A stretch of 64,000 bases of DNA from Oceanobacillus saliphilus (GCF_023522835.1 NZ_JALCZU010000004.1:124001-188000), one strand, 5' to 3'. Counted from the first letter of the stretch, positions 1 through 9,459 are shown. The notes: generated from the sequence alone by a model not told the origin. A program made the numbers and translations.

Positions 1-46
1 GCAGTACGAGACCGTATTTGATGTATTTATTCATTCCAGCTGCCAT
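1..46 (-). CDS. 5' end of an unidentified protein, cut by the window edge
   Basis: An ATG at 46-44 follows the ribosome binding site AGAGGTGATAAGTA and overlaps the last base of the upstream stop codon (TAATG), so this gene is translationally coupled to the DUF3100 gene before it. Only about 15 codons are visible (MAAGMNKYIKYGLVL). The coupling suggests a partner membrane protein, but this is inference; the visible part is too short to assign a family. Confidence 0.6.
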   Translation of the reverse strand, partial: MAAGMNKYIKYGLVL

Positions 47-834
47 TACTTATCACCTCTAACCATCAATTTGTACATGAACTGCTGCAGTGGTGCTGCA
101 AGGAATACCATGGTGAATGTACCAAGGAAACTTGTCAGCAGCTGGCTGGCAGAAGCATATGCCAAAATCGTACTTTCCATCTCTGGCACAGTCGCTACAA
201 GGGTCGCTGACGCCGCACTCATCATACTTCCAGATCCAACACCTGATGCCATTGCAAGTGCCTCAACTTGAATTCCCAAATCCATTAGTATCGGTGCAAA
301 CACACTGAAGAAGATGGCACCGAACAATGTACCAATAATATAGATGGATAGAACCCCTCTACCCTCTTTGGATTCCAGTGTATATTTTTCAGAGATGTAG
401 GCCATCTCGCCTTCTCGGCCAATACCAAGTGTTGCGCCAATTGCTTCACGGCGTAGTCCCAGCATAATCGCAATCGGAAGCCCGATTAAAACAGTTCCGA
501 GATTACCTAGTTCCTGGATGATGAACACCCAGCCGATCGACAGAATTTCACGAATATGTGGTGCCACATCCGCTCCGTATCTCGCCATTAGCGGAAGCAT
601 AATAAAAATCAGATACTTACTGGAGAAATTGATATTTCCCTCGCTATAAACCTTTTTCCAAAATCCTTTGCGAAAGAACTTTACTCCTAGAACCATCGTA
701 ATGACGATGGCAAAAACAAGTGGCAGCAGACCGACCGTAAATCCTCCAATCGGAATCATTTGAAAACCAATCATTTCAGCAATAAATATTACAATTAATG
801 CAAATGCTATTAGGTAAAGCAGATTTCCCTTCAT
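46..834 (-). CDS. DUF3100-type integral membrane protein
   Basis: A 262-residue, very hydrophobic protein with about seven to eight membrane segments. It has Gly/Ser/Ala-rich stretches (GVGSGSMMSAASA near residues 197-210) typical of the DUF3100 family of putative transporters. It lies 25 bp downstream of an M20 amidohydrolase and is coupled by a TAATG overlap to a third gene that leaves the window, so the three probably form one operon. DUF3100 genes commonly sit beside M20 peptidases, which suggests uptake or release of an acyl-amino acid or small amide handled by the hydrolase. The substrate is unknown. The family call is from recollection of the sequence pattern. Confidence 0.7.
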   Translation of the reverse strand: MKGNLLYLIAFALIVIFIAEMIGFQMIPIGGFTVGLLPLVFAIVITMVLGVKFFRKGFWKKVYSEGNINFSSKYLIFIMLPLMARYGADVAPHIREILSIGWVFIIQELGNLGTVLIGLPIAIMLGLRREAIGATLGIGREGEMAYISEKYTLESKEGRGVLSIYIIGTLFGAIFFSVFAPILMDLGIQVEALAMASGVGSGSMMSAASATLVATVPEMESTILAYASASQLLTSFLGTFTMVFLAAPLQQFMYKLMVRGDK

Positions 835-859
835 CGTATGTCTCCCCCATAGTTGTCAT

Positions 860-2122
860 CTAGCCGACAATGTCAGCAATCAAATCCATATATTCCTTGT
901 ATGTTCTCTTATATAATTTCGACCGGTCCATTTTCCCGTTCATTTCCTTCAATACTTCTGACAGAAACCTAGGGAAAATCTCGTAAATAAATTCCGGATC
1001 TACATCGACAAAATCATCTCCATGAATTGTACCTGTAAAACCACTGTATCCGATTTGGATGCATGGCATCATAAAGGAAAGGTCTCCGATATCGCCAGCG
1101 GCACTAATCGCATCTCCATCATCAAGCACGGCAATTTCATCGGTATTCTCAAATGTGTTTTGCACAAATTCGGATAAATAGCGGTCCTGAAGAAATGGCA
1201 GGTATCCCATCTGAGTTGAAATATCGACCTCTCCCTGTAATGCCTGAGCACTTCCTATCGCCGCAGCATCCAGTTTGATTGCTGTTTCCTTCAAATAGTC
1301 GACTGTCTTCGTACGCAAATCTGTTCCAACCGTAATATGATTAGGAATCACGTTCGTAGACATATCTGAATGCATGACGATCGGATTAACCCGCACCATT
1401 TCGGAATCTCTCATTTGCTGTCTTGCTAGTCCTACTGCAACATTGAATAACGTAGACATGTTGTAGGCATTCTTAGAAGAAAACGGATCGAAACCAGCAT
1501 GTGTCGCTTTTCCTTTAAACTTGTACTTCTTATACATAAAACCAGCTAAATCACTATTGGTGTTGATTGTTCTTTCCTTAAACTCCCCACCAATCGCATG
1601 TACACAAAGGGCAGCATCAATATCGTCAAACACACCAAGCTTCATCGCTTCCGGCTTTCCCCCATAATGGGAGATTGCATTCTCCTGTACCAGGCTTTCC
1701 CGATAATCCAAATCCAGATATTCCTCCGCAGGGACGAAAATAAAGCTTAATTTGTAGTCAAAATCCTTGTATGCTTCCGTTTTTAGTAGATGCGTATACA
1801 AGGCAAGAGCAATAGCGACTTGCGTGTAATGTCCACAGTTATGGGCAGCACCTGTTGCTTTATCTGCATGCATATGGCTTGGTGCATAAACAGCATCCAA
1901 CTCGGCAATAAATGCCAGATGCAGATCTTGTTTACCCTTTCCACCAAGGGTAGTTTTGAATCCGGTTAAGCTGAATTCTTCTATCTCTATCGTTGGGTTT
2001 ACTTTTGTCAGATAGTTAATGACAGTCTGTTTTGTTTTTGTTTCTTTATATCCTAATTCCGGATGATAATAAATTTCCTCCGCAATTTGTTTAATTTCTT
2101 CATATTGCTGTTTGAATATCAA
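860..2122 (-). CDS. M20-family amidohydrolase (aminoacylase/carboxypeptidase-like)
   Basis: A 420-residue metallo-amidohydrolase. The M20 metal-binding features are visible: HNCGHYTQ (about residues 94-101) takes the place of the usual ACGHDxH, PAEEYLD (about 151) supplies the catalytic Glu pair, and a His-containing dimerisation segment (KATHAGFDPF, near 213) follows. The C-terminal TIHGDDF (about 384) supplies the last His. It probably cleaves an N-acyl or amide bond in the cytoplasm. It is first in an operon with the DUF3100 membrane protein. A promoter and possible operator repeats lie just upstream. The variant HNCGHY motif suggests a substrate different from ordinary hippurate/aminoacylase members. 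Confidence 0.85.
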   Translation of the reverse strand: MIFKQQYEEIKQIAEEIYYHPELGYKETKTKQTVINYLTKVNPTIEIEEFSLTGFKTTLGGKGKQDLHLAFIAELDAVYAPSHMHADKATGAAHNCGHYTQVAIALALYTHLLKTEAYKDFDYKLSFIFVPAEEYLDLDYRESLVQENAISHYGGKPEAMKLGVFDDIDAALCVHAIGGEFKERTINTNSDLAGFMYKKYKFKGKATHAGFDPFSSKNAYNMSTLFNVAVGLARQQMRDSEMVRVNPIVMHSDMSTNVIPNHITVGTDLRTKTVDYLKETAIKLDAAAIGSAQALQGEVDISTQMGYLPFLQDRYLSEFVQNTFENTDEIAVLDDGDAISAAGDIGDLSFMMPCIQIGYSGFTGTIHGDDFVDVDPEFIYEIFPRFLSEVLKEMNGKMDRSKLYKRTYKEYMDLIADIVG

Positions 2123-2183
2123 AGGATGCTCCTCCTTCTAAGTTGCATTAAAGATTCGATGTTTCGTTTTTAGAACAGTATAA

Positions 2184-2213
2184 ATACTATCACACGGGTA
2201 TAATATTCGTCAA
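2184..2213 (-). promoter_or_regulatory. Sigma-A-type promoter of the M20/DUF3100 operon
   Basis: On the minus strand TTGACG (2213-2208) and TAGTAT (2189-2184) are separated by 18 bp, about 60 bp upstream of the start codon. The -35 box overlaps an imperfect inverted repeat (ACGGTAT/ATACCCGT) that could be an operator. Confidence 0.6.
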
Positions 2214-2340
2214 TACCGTACTTTAAATCATACGAATAATATATCGTCCGGATTTTACCATTAAAGTTTTGACCTTTCTTTGAAAACGCCACCAATTAAA
2301 TCAAAATGAAATTATATTTTTATTCGTTCGATAACCGTAC
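2205..2340. promoter_or_regulatory. Two candidate operator repeats, ATTCGT-N4/6-ACCGTAC
   Basis: ATTCGT and ACCGTAC occur together at 2205-2221 (spacing 4) and at 2322-2340 (spacing 6), with ACGAAT sequences nearby forming partial dyads. The first copy covers the -35 region of the M20 promoter; the second is nearer the divergent ABC transporter. They may bind one regulator controlling both operons; no such regulator is encoded nearby. Confidence 0.35.
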
Positions 2341-2602
2341 GAATGCAACGACAAAAATAGAAAGACACCAGAAGTCCCTGACTAACTCTATTTATATGAA
2401 ATAACCCCTAACGAGTAACAAATCTCCTTCTAGATTGCTAAAGTAAAGCACCTGTTATTTCAAGGTCGCTAGTCTTATCTTCTTGATGAAGTAATAATCC
2501 TCTCTCAAATAATCCAATAACCAACAAAATTTCTACTTTTTCAACAATTATATGGAATCCTTTTTTTATTTGTGCTATTCTTATAAAAATCTAATTAAAC
2601 TG

Positions 2603-2638
2603 GCACATCAGGTAGTAAGCAAATGCCTGTGCTTTTTT
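2603..2638 (+). terminator. Hairpin plus T-run in the leader of the ABC operon
   Basis: GCACATCAGG (2603-2612) can pair with CCTGTGC (2626-2632), with a small bulge, and is followed by six Ts. It lies 40 bp before the substrate-binding-protein start, so it is either a weak terminator or an attenuator. No recognisable riboswitch was seen upstream. Confidence 0.4.
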
Positions 2639-2676
2639 AATTTCTTTTTTTTCAAAATTAAAGGGGGAATAGCAAG

Positions 2677-3729
2677 ATGAGAAAAAGAATTATTATGGCA
2701 TTTATTACAGCACTATTTTTAACAAGTATATTGGTAGCTTGTGGACAGGAGACATCAACTGATTCGTCAGGCGCAGCAGACTCGGATGCTGAACAAACAT
2801 CCGTTGAAATTGGCATGTTGAAATTGACGAGCTCTGCGCCGCTATTTATTGCGATTGAAAAGGGCTTCTTTGAAGAGGAAGGTATTGATGCACAGGTCAG
2901 TTGGTTTGAAGCAGCACAGCCTATCGCCGTAGCGACAGCCGGTGGCGATGTGAATGTTGGCGCAACTGGGATTACTGCAAGTTTGTACAATATGGTTGCA
3001 GGTGGCGAAGAACTCGTTATTGTTGCGGATAAAGGAAGAGAACAGCAAGGCTATTCCTCCTCTGCATTATTGGTACATAGTGACTCAGACATTGAAAGTG
3101 TTGAAGATTTGAAGGACAAGAAGATTGGAATTACCCAAACCGGATCAACCTTTCATTATATGGCTGGTAGATTATTGGAGGAACATGGGCTAACCTCGGC
3201 TGATGTCGAGCTTGTACCTGTAAACAGTATCCCTGGCCTCATGGAAACCTTGCAAAGCAAACAAGTCGATGCTGTTTTATTAAACGAACCGAATATTACG
3301 AGGGTATTAGATGAAGGGTATGGCAAGGTAATTAAACAAGTAGGCGATGTGATTGACTATCAAACCTCCGGAATCTTTTTCTCTAAAGCCTTTGCCGAAG
3401 ATACTGACACAGCGACAAAATTCCTAAAAGTATATGCAAAAGCAACACAATACTATTATGATGCAGTTCTCACAAAGGAAAATGGTGAGATTGTACCAGG
3501 TGAAAACTATGATGAGGTTATCGAGATTATTGCAGCATACACTGACCAGGAACCAGCTATTATCGAACGTGGTCTACCATACATGGATCGTGATGGTCAG
3601 CTGCTCGCTTCGGATATCCAAACCCAAATCGATTGGTATGCAAAGGAGGACCTTCTTGCAACACCGATTGATGCAGAGGAAATTGTGAATACAGACCTTC
3701 TCGACCAAGCACTAAAAGAATTGGAGTAG
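2677..3729 (+). CDS. ABC transporter substrate-binding lipoprotein (NitT/TauT, NMT1-like)
   Basis: A 350-residue exported lipoprotein. The N-terminus has a Lys/Arg-rich start, a hydrophobic core and a lipobox ending LVAC (Cys about residue 21), then a low-complexity Ser/Asp linker. The mature part has the SsuA/NMT1 pattern: an early SSAPLFIAIEKGFF segment, GDVNVGATG around residue 90, and a VDAVLLNEPN segment near 195. Such proteins capture small nitrogen- or sulfur-containing organics (nitrate, taurine, sulfonates, pyrimidine precursors); the ligand cannot be read from sequence. RBS AAAGGGGG. The ATPase and permease follow at 9 and 6 bp, giving a complete three-gene importer. Confidence 0.88.
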   Translation: MRKRIIMAFITALFLTSILVACGQETSTDSSGAADSDAEQTSVEIGMLKLTSSAPLFIAIEKGFFEEEGIDAQVSWFEAAQPIAVATAGGDVNVGATGITASLYNMVAGGEELVIVADKGREQQGYSSSALLVHSDSDIESVEDLKDKKIGITQTGSTFHYMAGRLLEEHGLTSADVELVPVNSIPGLMETLQSKQVDAVLLNEPNITRVLDEGYGKVIKQVGDVIDYQTSGIFFSKAFAEDTDTATKFLKVYAKATQYYYDAVLTKENGEIVPGENYDEVIEIIAAYTDQEPAIIERGLPYMDRDGQLLASDIQTQIDWYAKEDLLATPIDAEEIVNTDLLDQALKELE

Positions 3730-3738
3730 TGAACAGCT

Positions 3739-4506
3739 ATGAGCGTCGTCATCGAGAATGTTGGAAAAACATTTATTGATTCGAAAAAGAATAAAGTAAT
3801 GGCATTAAAAAATATAAATTTCACCATTGAAGAAGAGGAATTTGTTGTCCTTGTTGGCCCTAGTGGATGCGGGAAATCAACCTTACTAAACATTGTAGGC
3901 GGTCTCTTGTCCCCAACGAGTGGCAGTGTTTATTTTGAGGGAATCGAAGAAAATCCAAATTTAGGGATTGTCTTTCAAGAAATTGCTCTCTTCCCATGGC
4001 GCACGGTTTTTGAAAATGTCGTCTATGGCTTACAGGAAAAAGGTGCCTCCAAGAAAGAACAACAGGAAATTGGTAATCACTATATTGATATGGTTGGATT
4101 GAGTGACTTTAAGAACGCATATCCGAAACAACTATCAGGTGGTATGAAGCAGCGCGCTGGCATTGCTAGAGCTCTAGCAGTAGAACCGGATTTATTATTA
4201 ATGGACGAGCCTTTCTCCGCCTTGGATGCCCAGACCCGGACCCTCATGCAGGAGGAGCTGCTCACCATTTGGAATCGCACAAGATTAAGCACACTTTATG
4301 TAACGCATAACATTGAAGAAGCGGTTTATTTAGCGGATCGGGTCATTGTATTATCAAGACATCCAGGTCAAATCAAACAGATTATTAACATCGATTTACC
4401 GAAAACAGGCAGAAATGATGAAAAGTACCGCCTGCAATCAAGCAAGTATGCAGATGAGATTTGGCAGCTCATTCGGCATGATGCTGAAGAAGCACTAAAG
4501 GAGTAA
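3739..4506 (+). CDS. ABC transporter ATP-binding protein (SsuB/TauB-type)
   Basis: A 255-residue ATPase that powers the importer. Walker A is GPSGCGKST (about residues 39-47), the Q-loop lies in GIVFQEIALFPW, the signature is LSGGMKQR (about 133), Walker B is LLLMDEPFSALD (about 153), and the H-loop is YVTHNIEEA. Length and motifs fit the NitT/TauT subgroup. It starts 9 bp after the binding protein and ends 6 bp before the permease, with GGAG of the preceding gene's end serving as ribosome binding site. Confidence 0.93.
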   Translation: MSVVIENVGKTFIDSKKNKVMALKNINFTIEEEEFVVLVGPSGCGKSTLLNIVGGLLSPTSGSVYFEGIEENPNLGIVFQEIALFPWRTVFENVVYGLQEKGASKKEQQEIGNHYIDMVGLSDFKNAYPKQLSGGMKQRAGIARALAVEPDLLLMDEPFSALDAQTRTLMQEELLTIWNRTRLSTLYVTHNIEEAVYLADRVIVLSRHPGQIKQIINIDLPKTGRNDEKYRLQSSKYADEIWQLIRHDAEEALKE

Positions 4507-4512
4507 TCAGAA

Positions 4513-5307
4513 ATGGAAAAACAAAAACAAGTCATTACGAATCGCGTTGCCTTTCTTGATAAAAAAGTTCCATTCTACACTTCCTTTCTAGGCATAGCAG
4601 GTATCTTGATTTTATGGGAAATCATATCTCGGATTGGAATCGTTTCCCCATTATTCCTACCTGCCCCGTCTAACATTATCATCACAGGCTGGGAAATGCT
4701 TGTAAGTGGAGAGATATATGGGAACCTAACTGCAAGTCTCTATCGAATTGTCCTTGGCTATGCCATCGGAGCCACTTTCGGTATATTAATTGGTCTAATT
4801 CTCGGATTTTTTAAAGTAGCAGATGCAATCGGAACACCGATTGTTTACGCGATTTACCCGATCCCTAAAATCGCTTTACTACCTTTATTTATCCTCTGGT
4901 TAGGAATTGGGGAATTATCAAAGGTAACGATTATTGCATTGGGTGTTTTCTTCCCAGTCGTTATTAATACCTTTTCCGGTGTAAAAAGCGTTGATCCCAT
5001 GCTTATTAAAGCTGCGGTAACCTTTGGATCCAATCGGATTAATGTAATTCGTAAGGTAATTCTACCTGGCTCCCTGCCAATGATATTTGCCGGTTTAAAA
5101 CTCGCCGCCGGGACATCACTACTTTTACTTGTGTCAGCTGAAATGATCGCTGCTCAAGAAGGTATTGGTTCCATGGTGCTGCATTATGGAAATTTAATGA
5201 TTACATCGAAGCTAATGGTCGGCGTACTTATCCTGTCCATGCTTGGTTTAATCTTTAACAGAGGCTTAAGGTGGTTGGAGTATAAGCTGATACCTTGGAA
5301 AGAATAG
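4513..5307 (+). CDS. ABC transporter permease (SsuC/TauC-type)
   Basis: A 264-residue inner-membrane permease with about six transmembrane segments and the BPD-transporter EAA-loop region (KAAVTFGSNRINVIRKVILPGSLP, read as two adjacent parts, about residues 160-183). A LPAPSNI motif near residue 47 is typical of NitT/TauT permeases. It is the last gene of the importer operon and is followed by a strong bidirectional terminator. Confidence 0.92.
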   Translation: MEKQKQVITNRVAFLDKKVPFYTSFLGIAGILILWEIISRIGIVSPLFLPAPSNIIITGWEMLVSGEIYGNLTASLYRIVLGYAIGATFGILIGLILGFFKVADAIGTPIVYAIYPIPKIALLPLFILWLGIGELSKVTIIALGVFFPVVINTFSGVKSVDPMLIKAAVTFGSNRINVIRKVILPGSLPMIFAGLKLAAGTSLLLLVSAEMIAAQEGIGSMVLHYGNLMITSKLMVGVLILSMLGLIFNRGLRWLEYKLIPWKE

Positions 5308-5315
5308 AAGAACAA

Positions 5316-5365
5316 AAAAGGATTAGCTGCTGTTTCTATAACAAGCGGCTAATCCTTTTGTTTTT
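5316..5365. terminator. Bidirectional rho-independent terminator
   Basis: AAAAGGATTAGC (5316-5327) pairs perfectly with GCTAATCCTTTT (5348-5359) and is flanked by A and T runs. It lies between the convergent ABC operon and acylphosphatase gene and can serve both. Confidence 0.9.
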
Positions 5366-5370
5366 CAAAC

Positions 5371-5646
5371 CTAATATTTAATCTTAAACGTTTTAAACTG
5401 TGGATTCCCTGCTAAGTTTGTTACATCCATCCCATGAACTTTAACGAAACGCGAGGGTCCTTTTTTAATCAAATCCAAAAATAGCGATAGATCTTCTGCT
5501 TTACCAAAAGCTTCCATCCGTACACTACCGTCATCCTCGTTCTTCACCCAACCGGTAATGTTATATTCGACTGCTGTACGTTGCGTAAAATAGCGAAAGC
5601 CAACGCCTTGTACATGACCATATACGTTCACGCTTACGTATTCCAT
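5371..5646 (-). CDS. acyP: Acylphosphatase
   Basis: A 91-residue protein from the ATG at 5646, chosen because AGAGGTGATTCGC lies directly before it and because the length then matches the family; the longer open frame to 5736 has no homologous extension. The acylphosphatase signature is clear: GHVQGVGFRYF with catalytic Arg18, and GWVKNEDDGS with catalytic Asn36. It hydrolyses acyl-phosphates such as acetyl- or carbamoyl-phosphate in the cytoplasm. It is a stand-alone gene. Confidence 0.93.
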   Translation of the reverse strand: MEYVSVNVYGHVQGVGFRYFTQRTAVEYNITGWVKNEDDGSVRMEAFGKAEDLSLFLDLIKKGPSRFVKVHGMDVTNLAGNPQFKTFKIKY

Positions 5647-5780
5647 GCGAATCACCTCTGTCCCAAATATTATCACAAAGAAACCTGAGCAAACAAAAGT
5701 TGCGCCCGTATAGGCTCGTTCGGACTGCGCCTGCATCGTGCAAGTGGTGCTTCGATGCTGCAGAAAAACGCCTATGTTTT

Positions 5781-7125
5781 TTAGCTATAAATCTTCTTCT
5801 CATGCGCCGTAACATAAAGCATGCCTGGAATCAACACAACAGCAACTACCACTAGTGCAATCGCCATTGTATTCATATTTCCTACGTTCATTCCTGTAGC
5901 AAAAGCCACACCATAAATACTCGAAGCCAAAATATTCCCAATAAATCTCGATGTCATAAGCAGTCCCGACGCAATTCCACTTTCGGCGGGAACAATAAAG
6001 GTATATAACAGGTTTTGCAATCCAATATTCTGTATCCCATTACTCATCCCCGTAACCGCGAGCACGACACCAATCCAGATTAATGGCGAATTATCCTCAA
6101 CGGTAAATAACAAGATCACACCGACCGATGAAAACACTGGCCAACAGCGGAATTCGAAATCCTGTCCGCTCCATCCATCTAGTCGCAATTGGTGTCATGA
6201 TCATTGCAAAAATGGAAAGCGACAGCATCGCGATACCAGCAACTTGAGCACTTGCACCTAATACACTTTGAATAAATGTTGGAAAGCTTAGAAGCACGGC
6301 AAAGAATATGATGGTTGATAAAATGTACTGACCAAATATAACTGCTACATTCAAGTTTTTCCGGAAGAAATTTACATTGATAAAGGCTTCATCTCTTCTT
6401 TTCTCATACATGTAGAAAACAATCGTTAGTACAATCGCAAGTATTAATGTTCCGATTTGAACACGTTGCTCGAGTCCAAGTAAAAAGATCATCCAACAAG
6501 TAATAAATAAACTAAATAGCAAAATTCCAATTCCATCTAACTTATATGATCTAGTCGTGTTTTTCTTATCTTTCGGGATAAACAGCCACGTTAATCCAAT
6601 TCCAATTGCAAGTATCGGCAGGTTCACATAAAAAATAATCGGCCATCCACCGAACTGAATGAGCATTCCTCCAATCGTTGGCCCAAATGCCGCAGACGTT
6701 GTTGCAAAAACAGCTAATGTGCCAATCACCCGGTTTTGATTGTGTTGGATTGTATGACGTATAATCCCAACTCCAGCTGGAAAGAGTGCCGAGGTACCAA
6801 TTGCTTGAATTCCACGCATCGCAACCAACACAATGAAATTCGGAGATAATGGTGCCAAAATGGATGATACCACTACTAGCCCAAGACCAATTAAAAAGAT
6901 TAATTTTCTCCCATAAATATCACTCAATTTCCCAATTAACGGCGTAAAAATCGCACTAATAATAAAATAGGAAGCAATTAACCATGAAATACCTGCTGCA
7001 CTCAAGTCAAAATCCTGTTGAATTGCTGGTAATGCTACTGTGATCATCGTTGTATTTAATGGATTAAGAATAACGCCCAACGACACAGCTAGTATGATAT
7101 ATTTCTCTTTTCCCCCCAAAGTCAT
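5781..7125 (-). pseudogene. MFS drug/solute transporter (DHA2-like), frameshifted
   Basis: The N-terminal 320 codons (from ATG 7125, RBS GAGGAG) read as a drug-efflux-type MFS protein, with KLSDIYGRK in the loop after TM2 and RGIQAIG in TM4. The frame then breaks in the stretch encoding IPLLASVF, and the remaining 115 codons continue one base out of frame to 5781. The break coincides with an AAAA run at 6131-6134 (TTTT in the coding sense); removing one base restores a continuous protein of about 447 residues. It is therefore either a recent single-base inactivation or a homopolymer sequencing error. Everything else in the gene is undamaged. Confidence 0.85.
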
Positions 7126-7258
7126 TCCGATGTCTCCTCTATGAAGTTACTATTCCTTAATTTTAGCACAACCAAATACGAAGCAGTGCAAAATTAACCT
7201 ATCAAACCCTTCTCCCACTGCATAAGAATAAGCATCAACCTCCAACTCCCTGAACAAA

Positions 7259-7417
7259 AGCGCGGGGCGCCCGTTAAGGGACGTACGGACTGGACTGAGG
7301 CGTAGGAGATAAAGGAAACACGACGAACGGAGAGAGTCGATGTTGACTTATCGTACGGAGGTGAAGGAAGTCTCGCTAGTCCCTGGGCGCTGGAGCTAGA
7401 CGTGGCAATAAAAAGAA
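7259..7417. repeat. Dispersed Bacillaceae intergenic element, GC-rich, structured
   Basis: A 160-bp block of purine- and GC-rich sequence, unlike its AT-rich surroundings, begins AGCGCGGGGCGCC and ends GGGCGCTGGAGCTAGACG. The two ends (GGCGCC/GGGCGC, AGCGC/GCGCT) can pair, which suggests a folded element. I recall similar blocks between genes in Oceanobacillus and relatives; this is the only copy in the window. Function unknown. Confidence 0.55.
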
Positions 7418-7476
7418 GACCAACACTTTAAATAACTAAAGCGCTGGCCTTCATTACAAAATCTTATTCAACAAAT

Positions 7477-9144
7477 TCAAATTTCCATCAATATCGGAAT
7501 AATCATTGGTTCCTTCCTCGTATGATCTTTCACATATTGTGCGATGGCCCTTTTCATCTGCTTTTTCATGACATTCCAGGAATATCGATTTGCTTCATGC
7601 AGCTCGTTGATTGTTTGCACCGTAATTCGAGTCATTCCTTTTCGGAGGTCAGAGAAATTCTGATCGACAAAGCCACGAGAAATAAATTCCGGATCGGAGA
7701 GCAGTTTATTTTCCTCTTTATTCATCGCTATGATAATCAGGAGCATTCCATCTTCTGAAATCTTTTTACGGTCACGTAATACAAATTCCATGTCACCCAC
7801 ATCAACTCCGTCCACATACGTGTTACCACTCGGAACTGTTCGAGTACTGCGAGCAATGGAATTTTCAATATCCACCACATCACCATTTTTTAAGATAAAC
7901 GTATTGCCCTCTTCTACACCTACCGATTCTGCGAGCAACCGGTGATGGTGAAGCATTCGATATTCACCATGAATCGGTATAAAGTATTTCGGCTTCATCA
8001 GGGTAAGCATGAGCCTTAAATCCTCTTGATAGCCATGACCCGAAACATGCATACCGGAACTGCTTCCCGATCCATAAATCACATGAGCTCCGAGTTTATA
8101 TAAGTTGTCGACAATACTGGTTACATTCTTTTCATTCCCAGGAATCGGACCGGCCGCAAAAATAACCGTATCTTCCGGCAAAATCTCTACATCGCGAAAG
8201 TTTCCAGTGGACAGGCGATTAAGTGCTGCCATCGTCTCTCCTTGGCTCCCGGTACATAAAATAGTTACCAATTCTGGAGGGTATTTATTAATATCTCGAG
8301 GTTCAATTAACATACCTTCTGGAACTGTTAAGTAGCCACGCGCCATCGCAACCTTTGCTACATTCACCATTGACCGGCCAAGTAATGCTAGCTTTCGCTC
8401 GGCTTTCTGTGTAGCATGGACAACCTGTTGGATACGGCTAACATTGGAAGCGAACGTAGATACAATCACTTTTCGCTTTGCCTTCATAAAGATCTGTTCT
8501 AAATTTTCACCTACCATCTGTTCCGATGGAGTGTAACCTGGTCGCTCTGCATTGGTGCTTTCCGATAAAAGGAGCAGGATTCCTTTGTTGCCAATAGCAG
8601 CCATCTTATGAATATCCGGTCTTTCATTAGTAGCTGGTGTCAAATCAAACTTGAAGTCTCCGGTATGTACAATTATTCCATCTGGAGTATGGAATACAAT
8701 CCCTAAACAATCCGGAATACTATGGGCCACTTTAAAAAAACTAACATTCATTTCACCGATTTGAACTTCCGAATCTGAATTGATTTCGATAAGTTCGCTT
8801 TCTCTTAGCAGTCGATGCTCTTTTAATTTGATTTCAATTAACCCCATTGTAAAACTCGTCGCGTACACGGGCACATTTAACTTTTTCAAGAAGAAAGGGA
8901 TACCCCCAATATGATCCTCATGGCCATGTGTAACGATTAAGGCACGTATTCTCGTCTCATTTTCGATAAGGTAAGAAATATCCGGGATGATTAAATCAAT
9001 TCCCAATAAGCTCTCATCAGGAAACTTGTTTCCACAATCAATTATTACGATATCGTTTCCATATTCAATTGCGTACATATTTTTCCCAATCTCATGTAAA
9101 CCGCCAAGGGCGAAGACAGATAATACATTATCTTTTGTTCCCAT
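7477..9144 (-). CDS. Ribonuclease J family metallo-beta-lactamase RNase
   Basis: A 555-residue protein from the ATG at 9144 (RBS AGGAGGG, 6-bp spacing); this gives exactly the RNase J length and starts just before the conserved GGLHEIGKN. The catalytic metallo-beta-lactamase motif is intact (HGHEDHIGG), as in RNase J1 and unlike the degenerate HGHEDN of Bacillus subtilis J2. The HTGDFKFD metal ligand, beta-CASP domain (STFASNVSRIQQV) and HVSGHG motif follow, and the C-terminus ends in the family's PMIIPILMEI. It degrades and matures RNA 5' to 3' and endonucleolytically. It stands alone here, unlike rnjA or rnjB in their usual contexts, so it may be a third paralogue. Confidence 0.9.
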   Translation of the reverse strand: MGTKDNVLSVFALGGLHEIGKNMYAIEYGNDIVIIDCGNKFPDESLLGIDLIIPDISYLIENETRIRALIVTHGHEDHIGGIPFFLKKLNVPVYATSFTMGLIEIKLKEHRLLRESELIEINSDSEVQIGEMNVSFFKVAHSIPDCLGIVFHTPDGIIVHTGDFKFDLTPATNERPDIHKMAAIGNKGILLLLSESTNAERPGYTPSEQMVGENLEQIFMKAKRKVIVSTFASNVSRIQQVVHATQKAERKLALLGRSMVNVAKVAMARGYLTVPEGMLIEPRDINKYPPELVTILCTGSQGETMAALNRLSTGNFRDVEILPEDTVIFAAGPIPGNEKNVTSIVDNLYKLGAHVIYGSGSSSGMHVSGHGYQEDLRLMLTLMKPKYFIPIHGEYRMLHHHRLLAESVGVEEGNTFILKNGDVVDIENSIARSTRTVPSGNTYVDGVDVGDMEFVLRDRKKISEDGMLLIIIAMNKEENKLLSDPEFISRGFVDQNFSDLRKGMTRITVQTINELHEANRYSWNVMKKQMKRAIAQYVKDHTRKEPMIIPILMEI

Positions 9145-9419
9145 ATGAATCCCTCCTGGTAGCAAATATGGTTTAGTATACCCTTTATGATTGTTTTTAT
9201 CTGTTGGAATTTCTGTCAGAGTAAAAAGGATTACTTGTTTAACTTTAGAGCTGACAAGCAATGTTGGCACTCGTCTAAAAATAGAATAAATTTAGGCTAT
9301 CTAATTCGAACATTTTGTAAGTATTAGGGTATTTTGCTGAACTTCCATGGGGGGGAATGTGTAAAAAATTCAACTCCTACCTTTCCACCCTTTTTTACCC
9401 TTTTTCCGCAAAACAAAAA

Positions 9420-9459
9420 AACACCTACAAACATTGATATAACAACATTCGTTGGTGTT
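9420..9459 (-). terminator. Terminator after the toxin remnant
   Basis: AACACC (9420-9425) pairs with GGTGTT (9454-9459), with further partial pairing inside. On the minus strand it is followed by a long T-run, as expected for termination of the toxin-antitoxin transcript. Confidence 0.6.

Noticed and set aside
2400-2676. Possible riboswitch before the ABC transporter
   Set aside because: Only a single weak hairpin is seen; no conserved TPP, purine, SAM, lysine or guanidine motif.
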